The notes: generated by a model from the sequence alone, not told the origin. Positions 46,851 through 60,580 are shown, counted from the stretch's first letter. The stretch: 64,000 nucleotides of DNA from Sympetrum striolatum (GCA_947579665.1 OX388349.1:68266841-68330840); one strand, 5' to 3'. Numbers and translations: made by a program.

Positions 46851-48838
46851 AAGAAATAGGGAGTTGCGGCTTAAATTTCCCCACCCAGAGTTAAAGGGTG
46901 GCTTGAGTTATATTTCGTCTTTGTCGATTATTAAGAGCTTAGATATTTTTCGATTTAATAGCTGTAGGTTTATGCGTTGCATATATATTATTATTCAATC
47001 GGTGTTTATATATTTGATTTAGTAGTCCTTGAAGTTTCATTTATCAGCTTACATTAAAGCTTATAGTTTACAGCGGAGATGTAGTTGAATATAAATAATA
47101 GACTAAATAGTTGGTTATTACAATCATCTCTTATCTTTCTAGCATAGTGTGCATGTTACATATTTAATCGAATTTTGTTGACGAATGTAAATAATTAACC
47201 TTAGGCGAGAGAAGAATTTTAGATATACGAAGACTGTAAAACTATCTATTAAAAGGCATATGTATGATAATCCTGCTTCAGTATCCCAGAAAAAAGCACC
47301 AAATTTCTCTTTAGTTTTGATTTATCAAACTGTTAATGCAAAGCATTATAAATTTTCCCTTAAGATTGGTATACATTCGAAAAAAGAGAAATATCTTTAT
47401 AATATTCACAAATTCCATAATGGACTGTACGATACAAAGACAGGTTTCTCAGTTCATAAAAAACTTAGTTATCGCTAACTAATTTCCGAATGTATATAAA
47501 TTTAGTCACTATATAATTTAGTCACAAACTTAATGTTTAAAATTTTTAAATATTTTACTGGTATATTTTTGTATCAATATTATTGCTCCCCTAATTCAAT
47601 GCCTACTGATACTAGATATAAAAGTACCTCATTATTACCAATTCATTTACGAGTCCATATTCATATTTTCCGCTAATCTCATGCTTACTGATGTTCAAAG
47701 GACAGCTTTCTTGGATACGAAAGTTTACGGGATCAAACCCTCATTCTTTATTCCGAAACCAGAGATATCTTACGTGAACATCATACGCTACTCAGCCCAC
47801 GTCCGCCGGATAATTGAATTCCTCCCACGCCCTCACTTGGTTATCGACGCTCAAGTTCAGCACAACATCTGCTATTCCGCAGATAACTTTTAAGGGTTTC
47901 CTGTGGATGTATCGCCAGTCTTTTTTAGGTCCGAGGCCATGAAAATATGTATAGAATCACGTCCAGCATAAAATGGGATGATGAGGATTTTTCTGTCTCC
48001 TGAGATTAAGGACCAGTAACGCGTAATATTTTTTAAGGGACATTTAACTTTGAATCGAACATTTTCGCTTTTTTCTCATATCAGAGACGGTTTTTGTATC
48101 AATAAATCAGTAATGAATTTGGTATAGTGTAAGAATAATATTAAGGCATATTATATACCAAGGTGATTTGTATTATTTGGTAATTGTTATACCAATTAAA
48201 AATTGAGAAATTAGTTACATTAATCAGTCGATTTACAGCGTCTAATTTGAAAACCTCTACTTAGATTGTAATAGAGAAAATTATGTACTCCAAATAAAAA
48301 AATGTTCTACGAAATAAATGATTAAGTATTGAAATAAAATATATTTGTATCTTACCAGATTTGCAAAAACGGGGATTACACGTACTTAGTAATTAATAAC
48401 ATTAGTACAAATGGTCATATGAAGTTGGATGAATTGAATGAATGATCAATGTCCTAAATCATATAGGTCATTATAATTGCAGCGACTGAAATTAAACACT
48501 TAAAGTCCCAATTTTCCCAAATAAAGTTCAACTATAATTTTGATAAAAATAATAAAATTGAACTAAAATTAAATATGGTATCGACAATAACAGTATACAT
48601 AACCAATATTTAAAATTATCTCTTAGACAAGATGAGGTAATATTGATTAATTTTATTTTCTAGTTTACACAACTGGAAAATTATTACTTGTTTCGAAATG
48701 AAATAGAAAAAATTTCACGAAGGTATTTTTAGAAAAGATGATGAATACATTATTCAATCTCATATTTCACATATCATAATCAATAAATTTACATTTTAGA
48801 TGTTAAAATGACTTCTAAAAATTGATGCAAAAATTAAA
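46851..48838. other. AT-rich non-coding DNA
   Basis: A moderately GC-richer 70-codon plus frame at 47681-47893 starts ATGCTTACTG and contains YVNIIRYSAHVRRIIEFLP, but I recognise no family. A small tandem repeat of ATTTAGTCAC lies near 47500-47525. Nothing else is seen. Confidence 0.4.
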
Positions 48839-50058
48839 TCTATAATATAAAATAGTGTGTGTGTGTGTGTGTGTGTGTTTGTGTATGTATGTATGTTCGC
48901 TAAAAACTCAAGAACCGAGTGTCGCAAGACTTTGAAATTTTTTACATTATTAAAATTCAACAACGCGCAGAGTATAAGCTACTTTTTATTTCCCTAAGGT
49001 CCACGGTTCGAACCTAGAGGGGTCAAAACCTTTCCATAAGAAATACACGTAGAGGTCAGTTTTTCATAGAAGGATTCATTTCTTTTGCAAGATTAAATTA
49101 GAAATAATGGTCCTAGAAAGACGATTCAAGCACAAAAAGATAGGGAATAGAATAATAATTCTTAATTTGGTTGTAGAATATCGTTTTTGAATCGAATTTG
49201 CTCACATTTTGATAAATTTCGTGAATATTTTATCGAAATTATTAGGTCGTAAACAACTCACCTCCCTGACAATCAAGGCGATTGTTGAGTCCCCAGCTGC
49301 CTACTTCAAATTAATGTTAAAAATAAGTGATAGATTATATGAAGATGGAGCAATTTAAGGAGATATTAGTAACTGCAGCTATGAATGATATACTGTGAAG
49401 AACCGAGCGTAAAAACATACGAATACCAGTATTTAAGAAAGATTTCAAATTTTATGGAAGCGACTGTAGCAACCAAGTTTTATTTATATCAACGTAATTG
49501 TTTACTGACTATGTCGTATGATAAATGGGTTTATAAGAGTTTGTTACATGAAACTGCTTTCTCTCGATCAATACAACTGAATTATATAATTAGCCTGGTA
49601 AGTTTCGGATGTTTTTAATATAAACTTTCGCATTAAGTATTACAACTTATCAATTTACATCGATAAATATTAAACGAATGACGAAAATGGACTTCATTAA
49701 TATCGTAATGATTTCCCAGATTCAGTGTTGGAGTTAAACGGCGATTTGTAAAGCAGTAGCAAATCTCTAACATCATATGTTTCTGTTTTGTCATTGTGAT
49801 TGCATTTGTGTTATTTGATGAGATTCATGTTTATGTAACGCATTTTGTGTTCATTCAAAGGATACGAGATTGAATATTTAGGTGAATATGTAGACTTAAT
49901 TATAACTTCACTTTATTTGTTTATTAGTTTGAAAATAATTATAGCCTGGCATTAGCTATCTATCAAAAATTTTGATGCATGTTTTACGACCAAGACTGTA
50001 ACAATAATATTTATCAATTTAAATTTCCCCAGCGAGAATTAACGGGCATTACAGCTAG
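48839..50058 (+). mobile_element. Helitron-like non-autonomous element, copy 2
   Basis: Starts A|TCTATAATATAAAATAG, passes through a GT microsatellite into TATGTTCGCTAAAAACTCAA and GAACCGAG, and ends GGGCATTACAGCTAG|T. The 5' TC, 3' CTAG and insertion between A and T are Helitron signatures. The interior matches 3300-4032 in block order over roughly the first 750 bp. The sequence ATAATATAAAATAG occurs both at the start (48843-48856) and just after the 3' end (50061-50074). This might instead be a target duplication of another element type, or the start of a second tandem copy. No Rep/helicase gene is present. Confidence 0.62.
48855..48878. repeat. (GT)12 microsatellite
   Basis: Twelve GT units followed by TTGTGTATGTATGTATG. 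Located within the 5' end of the Helitron-like element, where TATG/GTTTG tracts are common. Confidence 0.95.
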
Positions 50059-51339
50059 TAATAATATAAAATAGAAAAAATATTGTCAGTATTTGCATTT
50101 AAATTTAAAAAATGTCATATCTTTATAATTATAAAATATCACCATGATATAGTTGTTAATCGTTATTTCCTTAAGAACATAAAAGGAGTTTTGGACCGTC
50201 TTTTTCTATATCGGTGCATTATAGTTGGACATACGTTTAATAAACACTGAATTGTAATATCGCTTTCATTTTTCAATCATAGATAGCGATGTAACATATA
50301 AATGAGCTAACTAAAATACTCAGATGAGGTATAATCTCCCAGGTTACAAGTAACAGATTGAAACAGCAAGTTGCTTTCACGCATGCAAAAGTTCGGGAAG
50401 TCATACCTAGAATTAACTAGTTACCCTCGTTTTTAGTTCCACACATGAATGAGATCCCGTCAGATAAGAAAATTACGATTGCTTCAATGCTATTTTTTTT
50501 ATTCTAAAACTGGCAGCGTGGAAGCTCCAAGTTTACATGTGATCCTCTAAGGAAGCTGGAGAGCAATACGGGTTCCATCTAACTACATGAAGCAAATCCC
50601 TTTGACTCCTTTTGATGGATGCCATATTCAATGGAGTAGGAGGATGTTTGCCAGAGAGTTTTGTAAAATACCGATACACACATAGCAAGTACCTTTTCTC
50701 ATTACATATTTGGTATGCATCTTATTAAAAAAGCTTTCCAAGATAAGAATATGATTCCTCTTAATTCCTCCAGAAGAAAGTTTTCTGCAAAATGAAACTT
50801 TTAAATATGCTCCATGGATGGATTTAACATTTAGGAATTCGTTTTCGTAAATGATCTTTACATAGTAAACCATTGCCATAAATTTATTAGTGCATAAAAT
50901 AGAGACAAATTCAGACAATATTACATTATAGAATCTTCAAATTTGGCTTCGAATTTGTGGTAGTTCTCCATCATAAAAATTGAGAAAAAAGAGAAGGAAC
51001 ACTTATACCTTTAGTACGGTAATTTCATTAACTCAATATCATGGTTTAGATCCATAAGATCATTTACTGGTGAGATTTTTTCTATAGGATCATCATAACC
51101 TGAGGGTGATCTAATAGATCGATACGAAGGTCGTGAGTGAATAAAATTCTATGGTGGAGGAGTAAGTGTTCTTCTTTGTCTCAATTTTTATTAATATTAC
51201 GTTAATTTAAGTGCTTACTAAGGGTTCTTTGATTCTCGTCACTGTTGAACATTTCATACTAAATTTAAAAACAATGTACTGATTTCATTTATCTATTGGT
51301 TCCAAATAGACCAAAATATAGCTTTCATTTACTTCTATT
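50059..51339. other. AT-rich non-coding DNA
   Basis: The 96-codon minus frame at 50628-50918 has no known domain. No repeat recognised. Confidence 0.5.
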
Positions 51340-51655
51340 GATAGAGTCATTATGTTTCACTTACAAGGATATGTTCCGCTTACAGCATTCTGGCTCAATG
51401 AGGAAATAAATACAAGTTACCTCATTCCTTTTCTTAGCTAGTAAGCCTCATTCCCCTCTCCTAGCTCGTGGTAGTTAGTGTTATAGAGAATGAGCGATCA
51501 ACACACATTGTGGTTAAATACTTTTCTGACAGATAAACGAATTTTCCAGATAAAAAAAGTAAGACAACTCACGATTTAGCCCTTACTTAAAAGTAGCGTC
51601 TTATCCTTGAGGGTAGGCAGTGCACAATGCTTTTCTGTAATTTTGATTGCGTCTA
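51340..51655 (+). repeat. Unrecognised dispersed repeat, copy B
   Basis: Diverged partner of 23848-24160 (shared blocks listed there). Just beyond it, AACGTTTCGAACGTT at about 51687 makes a small inverted pair that has no counterpart near copy A, so it is probably outside the repeat. Confidence 0.6.
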
Positions 51656-51999
51656 AAAGTAAATACGGCGCTTGGAGAAATCGTAACGTTTCGAACGTTC
51701 TCACTACTACGACATAGTAATTCAACAATAAACACACCCTTATGCCTTTTCTCATGACACTATTCGGTATTAAACCATATTATCTAGACCCCGAATACAC
51801 GATTGAGTTTCATAAAATTTCGTTTGTATCATTATCTCAGGCGTTTGAGACTAAATATCACATTTTGCGTTCCACAACGAGAAAATTGTTGAACATGGTG
51901 GAGATTATCATCTTGACGCTGTTGTACACCATTTACAGGAGAAATAATATGAGCCTGTAGTATTCTTGCAAGAAAGAGAACGTTTACGATAATTTCACA

Positions 52000-52860
52000 T
52001 TCCATTGAAGGCGAGGAAAGGAATTAAACGCCTGGAAATTTTCGCAAAAGCATGCAAATGAAGCGAAGGCTGAGTAGCACCCCGAGTCTCGGGTGAACGA
52101 CCCACTGAAGCTGGAAAAGCGATAAGAAAAATGGTGAAGTAATAAGCAAGATCTTGTGAGGTTTAACTCTGAAGGAGTTCTAGAACAAGACAAAAAAGGG
52201 AACAGACACGAACTGCTTTTATTTTCCCTCACGTGGAGGTCTGGACCTCGGTGAGGAAGGCCAGAGAAAAAAGTGAAGAAGAAGAGGGAAAAGAAGACGA
52301 AAAAACAAAAGCCCTGTCAAGAAACACCTGGAATGATGTATATTTGTCGACGACGTTCAATGCGAAGGAAGAAACGCCTTGGAAATTATTTTTTCCTTAA
52401 GAAGCGGAGACTAATCGTGATGACGAGCGTGAAGGAAAAGAGGAGAAGGTTTTCGCTGTGATAACGAGACGGGTCTGGAGCAAATACATACTCCACAGAA
52501 GTCCGCTCTCCCTAATGGATAGATACGAACCCTTGACCCTCTTAGGGGAACATCCTTCGCTGGGAAAAAAACCCGAGAAAATTCTCAACACTCCACTGCA
52601 GATGGGGTCGTCGAGGTTTTGGGGGAAGGGGAAAGACTCCCAGTAGTTGCAGCAGCAGAAAGAATCCTCCGTCCAAGAAGACGGAGAGGAAGGCATAAGT
52701 AGGTGTTGATGACGCACCAGAGGAGATGTAAAGAAGCTCCAGCCGAGCTGGATTAATCTTACCTCAACCTTGTACATCTTTCTACGGCGGGTGCCTCAAG
52801 GCTCATGCCTCGGTCCCCTTAGGTGTTCCTAATGGGCGAGGTAGAAAATACGGAGTTGGT
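52000..52860. other. Purine-skewed GC-richer island
   Basis: G/A-rich plus strand with CpG. Frames on both strands (minus 52397-52777, plus 52458-52646) are open without domains. The end, 52779-52847, can fold: TTTCTAC/GTAGAAA outside and CCTCG/CGAGG inside, the inner pair sharing one G (52841) with the outer. Confidence 0.45.
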
Positions 52861-52989
52861 AGTGAGTTTATTCTCAGATATCAAAGAAATAGACCACGAA
52901 ATTATATTAGAACTTGCTCCTTTCCCATGTGAGCTATAATTGTGGCTATAAATAAATATTTTTTTAAAATAAACGCTTCAAGTATTGTC

Positions 52990-53030
52990 AGGACTCGAAC
53001 TGATCCTTGAGTATTTCACCGTCAAACGTT
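52990..53030 (-). repeat. Possible SINE fragment (B-box-like)
   Basis: On the minus strand GATCAGTTCGAGTCCTGACA resembles a B box and following SINE sequence. No good A box is found upstream on that strand. Confidence 0.3.
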
Positions 53031-53689
53031 TGTTGGTTAATGCAAAGTTATAAACCATTTTATCCGAGTAATTCTGAACGGTAAACTATGGATATAATGT
53101 TTTAGTTGTATATACTAAATGTCAGCATCCTTTATATCATCGTTATATTTTGAACATAGTATCTATCAGCGTCATTCTGACAGGTAAGCTATGTCTAACA
53201 TTTATTAGCTATATATATTACCTAAATTATTTTTGAAAGGGTGTAACATATTTCTTACATATATAGTGCAATAAGAAAGCATTCATTACTTCCATATATC
53301 TTTGGATTATGTTATTCACAAGGAAAGTCAAAAGTTATTCTTATTTCTTGTAAAGCTTTTATAACTCAATGATTAAAACGAATGCTTTATAAAAATTATC
53401 CAATATAAATTTATATAATTTATAAATTACACCGAAAGCTTTACATCCCATAGATGATTTATGTATTGCAATCTCACTGGTGGAAAATAAACGTTGATAA
53501 ATATAAATAATTGTAATATTGGGATATATTGCAAGTCTGCAAGGATATTTTTCAATGGTTTCACTTATGCCTCTCAGAAAGTGGTAATCTTTGGAGATGA
53601 TTAAAATAATAGAAAAGTTGTATAATAGAAAATTTCTCATTTCGAATCCGATGTTTGGTTTTGATCGTTTGAGTTGTAGAATCTCTCTC

Positions 53690-54370
53690 TGTTCTTTCTC
53701 CTAATTTCTGTGATATTCTTCTCAAACCTTTACCCACTCTTCATTTCTCCAAGTCTGTCAGCATACGTGTCTGTTTATCATTCTTTGTATCCCCCTTCCA
53801 ATGCATTCATTCCTCTGACTTCCTGTCATCCACCTTCTTCTCACCACCCCTTCTACCCTTACCATTCATTTACTTACTTTGAAAGGATACCCCGCGAACG
53901 AGACATCTTGTTACAGTTAGTGGTTTGAATGGTGGGGAGGGACCCTCTTCCTTGCGTAAAAGGAAAGGACGGGGTTTATTCCGTCGTCAAGGGAAATGTG
54001 AGTGAGAGGGAGTAAGCCTCTGGTCGTTATAGCTTTCCATAGGGATGGAGGATACTGTTGGGGGAGGTTTTCGAACGGCGCTACTTCGGGAGGGAGTGGA
54101 TGGCTGTGTCATCGGAGGCAAAAAAAATTGGGAGTTGATAAGGAAGTAGGCGTTATGGAAAAGGAAAAAATTCATGCTGAACAGAAAGGTGAGAAGTAAG
54201 GTACGTGGTGTGGTGCTGAGGGAGAAGCCGATGGTATAAAGGCGTTCAAAGCCAACTAGCCTACGAGGGGTAAGGGAAATATATGGATGAAATGAAGGGA
54301 CAGACTTTTGGAAGTGGGAGTCGCGTAAGGCTTGAACCGTGGAAGGAAAGAAAGCATATGCCTTAGCGAA
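53690..54370. other. Island with a strand-skew switch
   Basis: From about 53690 to 53870 the plus strand is C/T-rich; from about 53930 to 54300 it is G/A-rich. The 158-codon minus frame at 53987-54463, the longest in the window, runs through the purine part, ends in Ser/Pro/Thr-rich low complexity and shows no domain. Confidence 0.45.
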
Positions 54371-55250
54371 AAAACACATGTGACATTTTGTGTGTGAAAG
54401 AAAAGATTCATACATTAAATACCTGTAATTCATTTCTACTAGAAGATTTGTAAATTTAATCATCTACGAATCTCTATGAATTCTTCATTTTTTTGGAAAA
54501 ACGTTATTTTTATGTAACGTTTAATTCAATCAAGGGGAGATAATTCGAATAGTATGTAATCTACATTTTACCGATTTATTAGTAAAACCCTAACAAAAGG
54601 TTTAATCTTAAGAATGAGATTCTATTGTTCAAATAATGCATTTATTATATGTTGATTTTTAATGAACCAATTAATTATATCCATGAATGTAATTTTATAC
54701 CATCAATTTCTCCATAACACATTACTTCCTAGTCAAATTGTTTCAATCATTACAATATTTAGTGTTAGCATCAAATTTTGGGAAATGACGCTAATTTTGT
54801 GGGACAGATACCACGATACACATTTTTTTCATGACGATGTTCTTCTTAAAATTTTTGAAGACATTAAATTCTGATTAACAATGGCATTTTATGATAATAG
54901 GATACTTTAAATTATATTCCTGTATAGTATACATTCGTGTGAGAAGTTAGTCTTAGTTCCATGTATCATTTTAACATAAGGGAATCTTCAATAACAATAA
55001 TTTGACAAACCAACAAATAATAAACAAAATATGGTAATATGATACTATCAATTAGTATAGAACGATTTTTAATATTTCTGTTAACATAGTTATAAAATAT
55101 TTCCTGTTTAAATTTCTGAGTTCAAAATCTTAGTCCTCACATTGTTTAGAATAAAATACAAAGAAGTGAGATGCAGATGTTTGAAATTTTACCATTTTAT
55201 AGTACCGCATGATCTATATCATCAATTAAGACGAACTCTATTATGGATTT
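54371..55250. other. AT-rich non-coding DNA
   Basis: No gene or repeat recognised. Confidence 0.5.
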
Positions 55251-55740
55251 TATCAAATGAGACCCGAGAAACGTAAATCTCACCTTTTGCGAGATAAGCT
55301 GAGAGAAAAGGGAAGGATCGGAGTGGAAGGAATGTCGAAGGCAATGGAGGGAAAACGAGACGCTAAAGAGAGAAGCACGTATGCCCATTGAGGAAAGTGT
55401 GAAAGTGGCGGAGGTGTTTAACACATTCTGAATATTTCTTCCGAAAATGGATGCGAGATAGCGAAATGGGATCAGGAAAAAGGCCTCATAAGGAAAAGAA
55501 CTTACGACCCTTCTTAAGGAGTTTAGGGGAAGATGCTCTTTGCTTGGAAATGGAAAGTACTCCCTCGTTGCATCTCGAGTCACGCCCTATTATGGGAGCA
55601 CGGCAAAGTGACAGCGATACCGAAATCGATCACGAGCATTTTTCATTTCACCGAATCACGAATAGAACTGAGTATGACAGACGGTTTTGAAGGTGATTTA
55701 CTCTCGATTCGTGAATAGGGCTTGAATTTCGTTTTCTACT
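55250..55740. other. Purine-skewed GC-richer island
   Basis: G/A-rich plus strand with scattered CpG. Overlapping frames on both strands (55197-55718) without domains. Confidence 0.45.
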
Positions 55741-56500
55741 CTATGTACCCGTCCATTTGTATTAGAATCAAAACCTTATATCTCCATTGTGGGGATGTAT
55801 GAATATATGAAGCCAAATATTTGTTTTCATAATTATCAAAGCTAAAAAATACTGTCTTTACTGAAGATTTGCTGTCAAATATCTTCAAAATCTCCTAGGG
55901 TTCCAATAAAAGGTTTACACGGAAATAAACGTAGTTAGTTTTTTTATCAGTTTGCGGTTCATTTGTTGGTTTACATCCATTAAGTTATGACGGCAAGAGA
56001 TGTATTGAATTATATAGGCAAGGATTAGATTTTTTATGAATTTTAAATCCTCATTTATGCTTATTGACATTGACTACGGCATCAGATCATGAATACTAAC
56101 ATTATATATGCCACAACTTTGTTTAAACACTATGATGCCAAACATCATTGATGAATATGAGGTTTACTTAGGGGATAAAAGTTAGGAATAATTGGAAAAT
56201 TATTTGAATTTGATTTTTAAAACCATGAAGTCGTAAAACTCCGTCACGGAATGGATTACTCCATAATTTGATCTTTTTCACATCATTTTCAAATCTGAAC
56301 CATGAGAATTTCACATTTATTCTTTCTCACGCTTATAAGAGTAAAATTAATAATTTATTAATTCGATCATAACAAAATATCCCACATTATATTTAAAATT
56401 AATTTAACATGAACCCATTTAAGGTAAATGATTTACTTATAGGAAATGTCTAGAACACTGTTAGAAACCGTAATCTATCTATTAAGTCTTCTACTGTATT
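55741..56500. other. AT-rich non-coding DNA
   Basis: TAGGGTTCCAATAAAAGGTT near 55896 resembles GGGGTTCCAAATAAAAGGTT near 42810. The match is about 25 bp and does not extend. Nothing else is seen. Confidence 0.4.
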
Positions 56501-56504
56501 AAAT

Positions 56505-56720
56505 GTGTCCCATAGCGCGTTAACCTACAGTAAGAGCGGTCCCGGTGGGGGCCAACATTCCTCGTTGATCACCCAGGGTAGTGATAAATATCTGTTGCCA
56601 TCTGAGTCTAGACGAAGCAGGGTCCAAACTAGAAAAACTAACACGGTAGTGGACGATTCAATGCGCTGACCACGTCAACTATGATGAATGCGGTCCCTCT
56701 GGCTCAGCAATATACGTCAC
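56505..56720. repeat. Isolated GC-richer block, possible old SINE
   Basis: Sharp-edged 215-bp block in AT-rich DNA. Read on the minus strand, GTGGTCAGCGCATTGAATCG resembles an A-box region, but no matching B box is clear. It could be an old repeat or a small conserved element. Confidence 0.3.
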
Positions 56721-59700
56721 AGTTATGAAGTTTCAAGAAATACCTAAATTCGTTTCTCTAACTCATCAGTTATTGAGAATACTACTCCTGTTTGTCTAAG
56801 TAGAGAAAACTACTGAATTACCAGTTTGTACCTTTTCAAAACTGTACCTTTGTAACTTTTCAAATATGAAATTCAATAAAGAAATTCATTCGGGAGAGAG
56901 TATTTCTGTTCGCTTAAGTTATATTGCAAAAATTAGTGTTCCCATTCCAAATGATTCCTACATCAAAAATCTTTAGAAAGCTAACGATTGAGTCTCAGGA
57001 CATTCTCTTTAACCTACCGGTGCTACTTGTGGATGTCTACCAAAATTACTCTCAGTTCACTTAAGTTGCCTATAGAGATATGAAAAATGTATAAACAAAA
57101 TAATGTAAAATAATATAAGCAATGGTATAATGATAGATTGAAGTTCTGGAATTTGTAAATATCAAAGATGCATAAAACCATAAAAATATACCATATGAGT
57201 ATAATCATCGATAGTTGTTTTTGCAGTTTCAACAATCTCTCGTTCTTAAACCGGAACTGGGTCATAAAAAATAACAAAAAATATGAATGGAATGTTAAAA
57301 GGAGAGAAAAAAATAATAAAATTCAGCGCTAAGCTATGTAGGAACTGTCATTATAGAAGAACTCTTCTCGTTATAAAATGAAAACAATTAGTAGAGTAGA
57401 GATAATGGAAGCAGAGTAAGAGATATTGATTTCATTTCTCCTTAGTCGTTTAATTTATCATATAAATTTTAAGGAAACGCCACAATGCTACCCAAAACAT
57501 TTTCTTTAAATATATGAGTATAACAAAAGTAAATATTTATGACTAATTACTTCGTTGACTATATCTAAATAATACCAATAATAGTTTTTTTAAAAGATAA
57601 TTGCTCTAAAGCACCTTGATGGTTTTTCTTTTTATTCTAAACTATTGGAAATATTTTTACGCATATAATTACCACAATAAGCGTACAAAACGAATTTGAA
57701 ATTGTGTTTTAACGTAAAACTATTACATTCCGAAAAATAATATTTCAAGAGACGGATCCATTCACATTTGATTCAATTTGAAAAAATATCGAATTACACT
57801 TGGGTCAATAGAATTAGTCTGTAAATGTGTAATTAACTGATTAGTGGATATTCATGCGGAATACGCCTGGAGCGTTGCATTAGCTAATTAATCAGTTTGT
57901 TTCCAGGTGAATCCCAATCGTTGTTTTATATGTAGGTAATTTAAACTTTTTGAGTCTACACTATGGATATGTCATCTCGATTTTACTCCTGCGGCGTATT
58001 TGACCTTCATTCTATACACTGATTTTTCTCTGTTTATATTTAAATAGATAAATGTTCAAAAAAACGTCGTAGGATTAATTATATATTATAAATAATACCC
58101 AAAGTGAAGGTATTCCTGTGCATTTTGATGGCTGGGTATGTTGAGACTGACCTTTTAAGTTTACATTTGGCACATTTTCGTTTTTGTAATTTTTTTACAG
58201 CCCTGTAATCACAGTCATTTAATACCAAAGTACGTTACATAATTTTAACATATTTATGTTTCATTTGAAATTACTCTTATGTTTTTAATATTTTACTAAT
58301 GCCCTTCTTAAGTGTATGGATATCTTGGTTAAACTATGAATTTCAGTCCTTGAATACAAAAATTCTGTGTTATTGATCAGGATGGGAAAATAATGTAATA
58401 TATATTCACATATTAGGTGATGCGTTCCTCTAAAGAGGATTCCCCGGCTTTGGAGGGATATCATCTAAAACATTGCCAAATCATTCTCAATATCATAAAG
58501 GAACTCTGATGTTTCAACTTTTGAAAATGAGATTTTCAAACATAAACGAGTGATTCAAGCACGTCAATGAACATCAGGGAATTATTGATCACCTTCAAGA
58601 TAAAGAAATCTGACAACTGCTGAAAGCAAATACCACATATCTCTGCTTTAGTCTTACTTTCAAGTTTTAAGCTTCTTTTGGACTTAAGCTCTTTCTGATG
58701 GTTTCCCCTTCAGTACTCACCAACAAACTAAACTCCTGTCCCTGTTATAGCTGCGTTGACCAAATTCTGTATATTTACACTCCTCATCTAAATAGGACCA
58801 AAATCTTTGAAATTTCCTAACCTTATTGTCCCTCAAATGATATCATATCTTAGAATCAGACTGTACGTCTAAGTACATCAGAAATAATGCAGTACATAAT
58901 TCCTTTCCGGAACAACGGTGGAAGCAAACTCATTTGACTTGAGTCTATGGGCCCTATTGAAAAGAAACCACAATCGGCCGTTTGTCTGGTTCAGTCGATT
59001 CAGAATGCATCCACAACCTCAACTACCTACAACTATTAAAACAAAGTTAACGATTGAAAAAAAAACAAAGGCTAGTTACATTCTCCCTCTCATCACCTTG
59101 CATAACAGCCAGAAGTTCTCATTTACATGGCTAACTCTCGTTTCCAAAAAGATGACGCTCCTTGGCGGCTCTGTCAACTAATCACTTAATTCAGAGATCC
59201 TAGTTAAAATGTTGAGTGCATCACGCGACACAGAAGTTTAATAGTGGAGTAGCTGGATTTGGTCGCATCCATATTTGCCTTTCATCAGACAGGACTCGGC
59301 AACTTTGCATCCAATTAGCAACCCGAGCAGCGAATTGAAACCAGATAGTAAATGACTACCCACAGCCCGAAAACTAGGACAAACTCCTCGACTTCCCCCT
59401 CCTTCACGCTTTCTTGTACTCTAAATTTGTCATTCTCAGGTGATTTGGGCACTATTGCTTACTAATTTTACAAAAGAGCCACTGTCTCTAACGGGATAAT
59501 TTTTTCCAAAAAACACACTTCCTTTGCACTCCAAGATAATTATTGAGATGAAATTGCAGGAGAAGTTTTCATTATTTCTTAGTAACAATGATTCGGCAGG
59601 CAATACTTTGTCGTCAACTTCAATTTAAATACACGCACATACAAATCAAAATCTGTCTATATCATCGCTATTGATGGAAAATTTTACGATGAAGGATTGG

Positions 59701-60580
59701 CGTAGTGTTTCTATTACAAAGATAAAATTAAAATTGTTTACGTAAGTATCTAACAAAGAGGCTGAAAGTAATTATAATGCTAAAACACAAAATGCGAGCA
59801 AAGAAAATCGATGATATGATGACTTATGGATGTGAATTATCAAAACGCTTTCGAAAATGTAAGCGAACGATTATAAGGTTACTCTTTATGAAACTTCTAT
59901 TACTGAATGTATTGTAAATACGAGACCTTCTATTAACTAAATTAATATTTATACCATAGTCACATTGAAAGAAAAAATGACACAAAAATATTAATACATA
60001 AATCAGTACAATGTGTTAAGTTTTAAATCATGTTATCATTGTGATCTTAATGAAAGTATCTCCTTGCAACAAAGCGATATTTCAGACTGATGAGCGTACA
60101 GAAAACCAGATGAAAAATTCAAGCTATATCTGATTTAACGTGGAAAATGTTAAATTACATCTAAATGAGTAATTTTTTGAACTGTATGATAGTTACTGCT
60201 CAAAGAAAGAAGCAATTAATACGACATATTATATACATAATACCTTCGCGTGTTAAACTTAAAATCTGAATATCCTATTGCTAAAAATGGTGAGCTATAA
60301 TTTTTTTTTTCTTCCCTACAGTTTTCATTAGACACAGAAATTTTTGCCAAAAGTACCGCAACTACTGATTCCTTTTGAGCATCAAAAGTATAATAATTAT
60401 AAAAATGGGCTAACAATGATAAAGATTTTTATTGCCGAAATCAATTTTGAATTTGGAAATATCCTGGTGAAGATATTGTGAATCGGTTCCAATTCTCAAA
60501 GACGAAATAATTTCTCACACAAAGTAAAAGTTGAAACCCAACGATTAAAAAAATATATATTTAAAAAATAAGACTCACAC
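56721..60580. other. AT-rich non-coding DNA
   Basis: Almost 4 kb without a recognisable gene. An 87-codon plus frame at 58918-59181 (GTG-initiated) has no known domain. The inverted pair at 57835-57897 is listed separately. A mildly GC-richer stretch at 58420-59420 has no periodicity or repeat I could see. Confidence 0.45.
57835..57897. promoter_or_regulatory. Inverted TGATTA sites around a small CpG core
   Basis: AACTGATTA (57835-57843) and TAATCAGTT (57889-57897) are exact 9-bp inverted repeats. TGATTA is a TALE/homeodomain-type site. The 45 bp between carry ATGCGGAATACGCCTGGAGC, GC-richer than the flanks. Regulatory function is only a suggestion. Confidence 0.25.

Noticed and set aside
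48999..49020. GGTTCGAACC near 49006 as a SINE B box
   Set aside because: It is inside the Helitron-like repeat, is a simple palindrome, and has no A box upstream.
51680..51710. AACGTTTCGAACGTT as a possible second hammerhead-like relic
   Set aside because: CGAAAC is present on the minus strand, but the expected CTGANGA strand is replaced by GTAGTGAG; too little remains to claim it.
53987..54463. 158-codon minus-strand frame, longest in the window
   Set aside because: It runs through a G/A-skewed island, is Ser/Pro/Thr-rich at its end, has no domain and no splice or start context; explained by composition.
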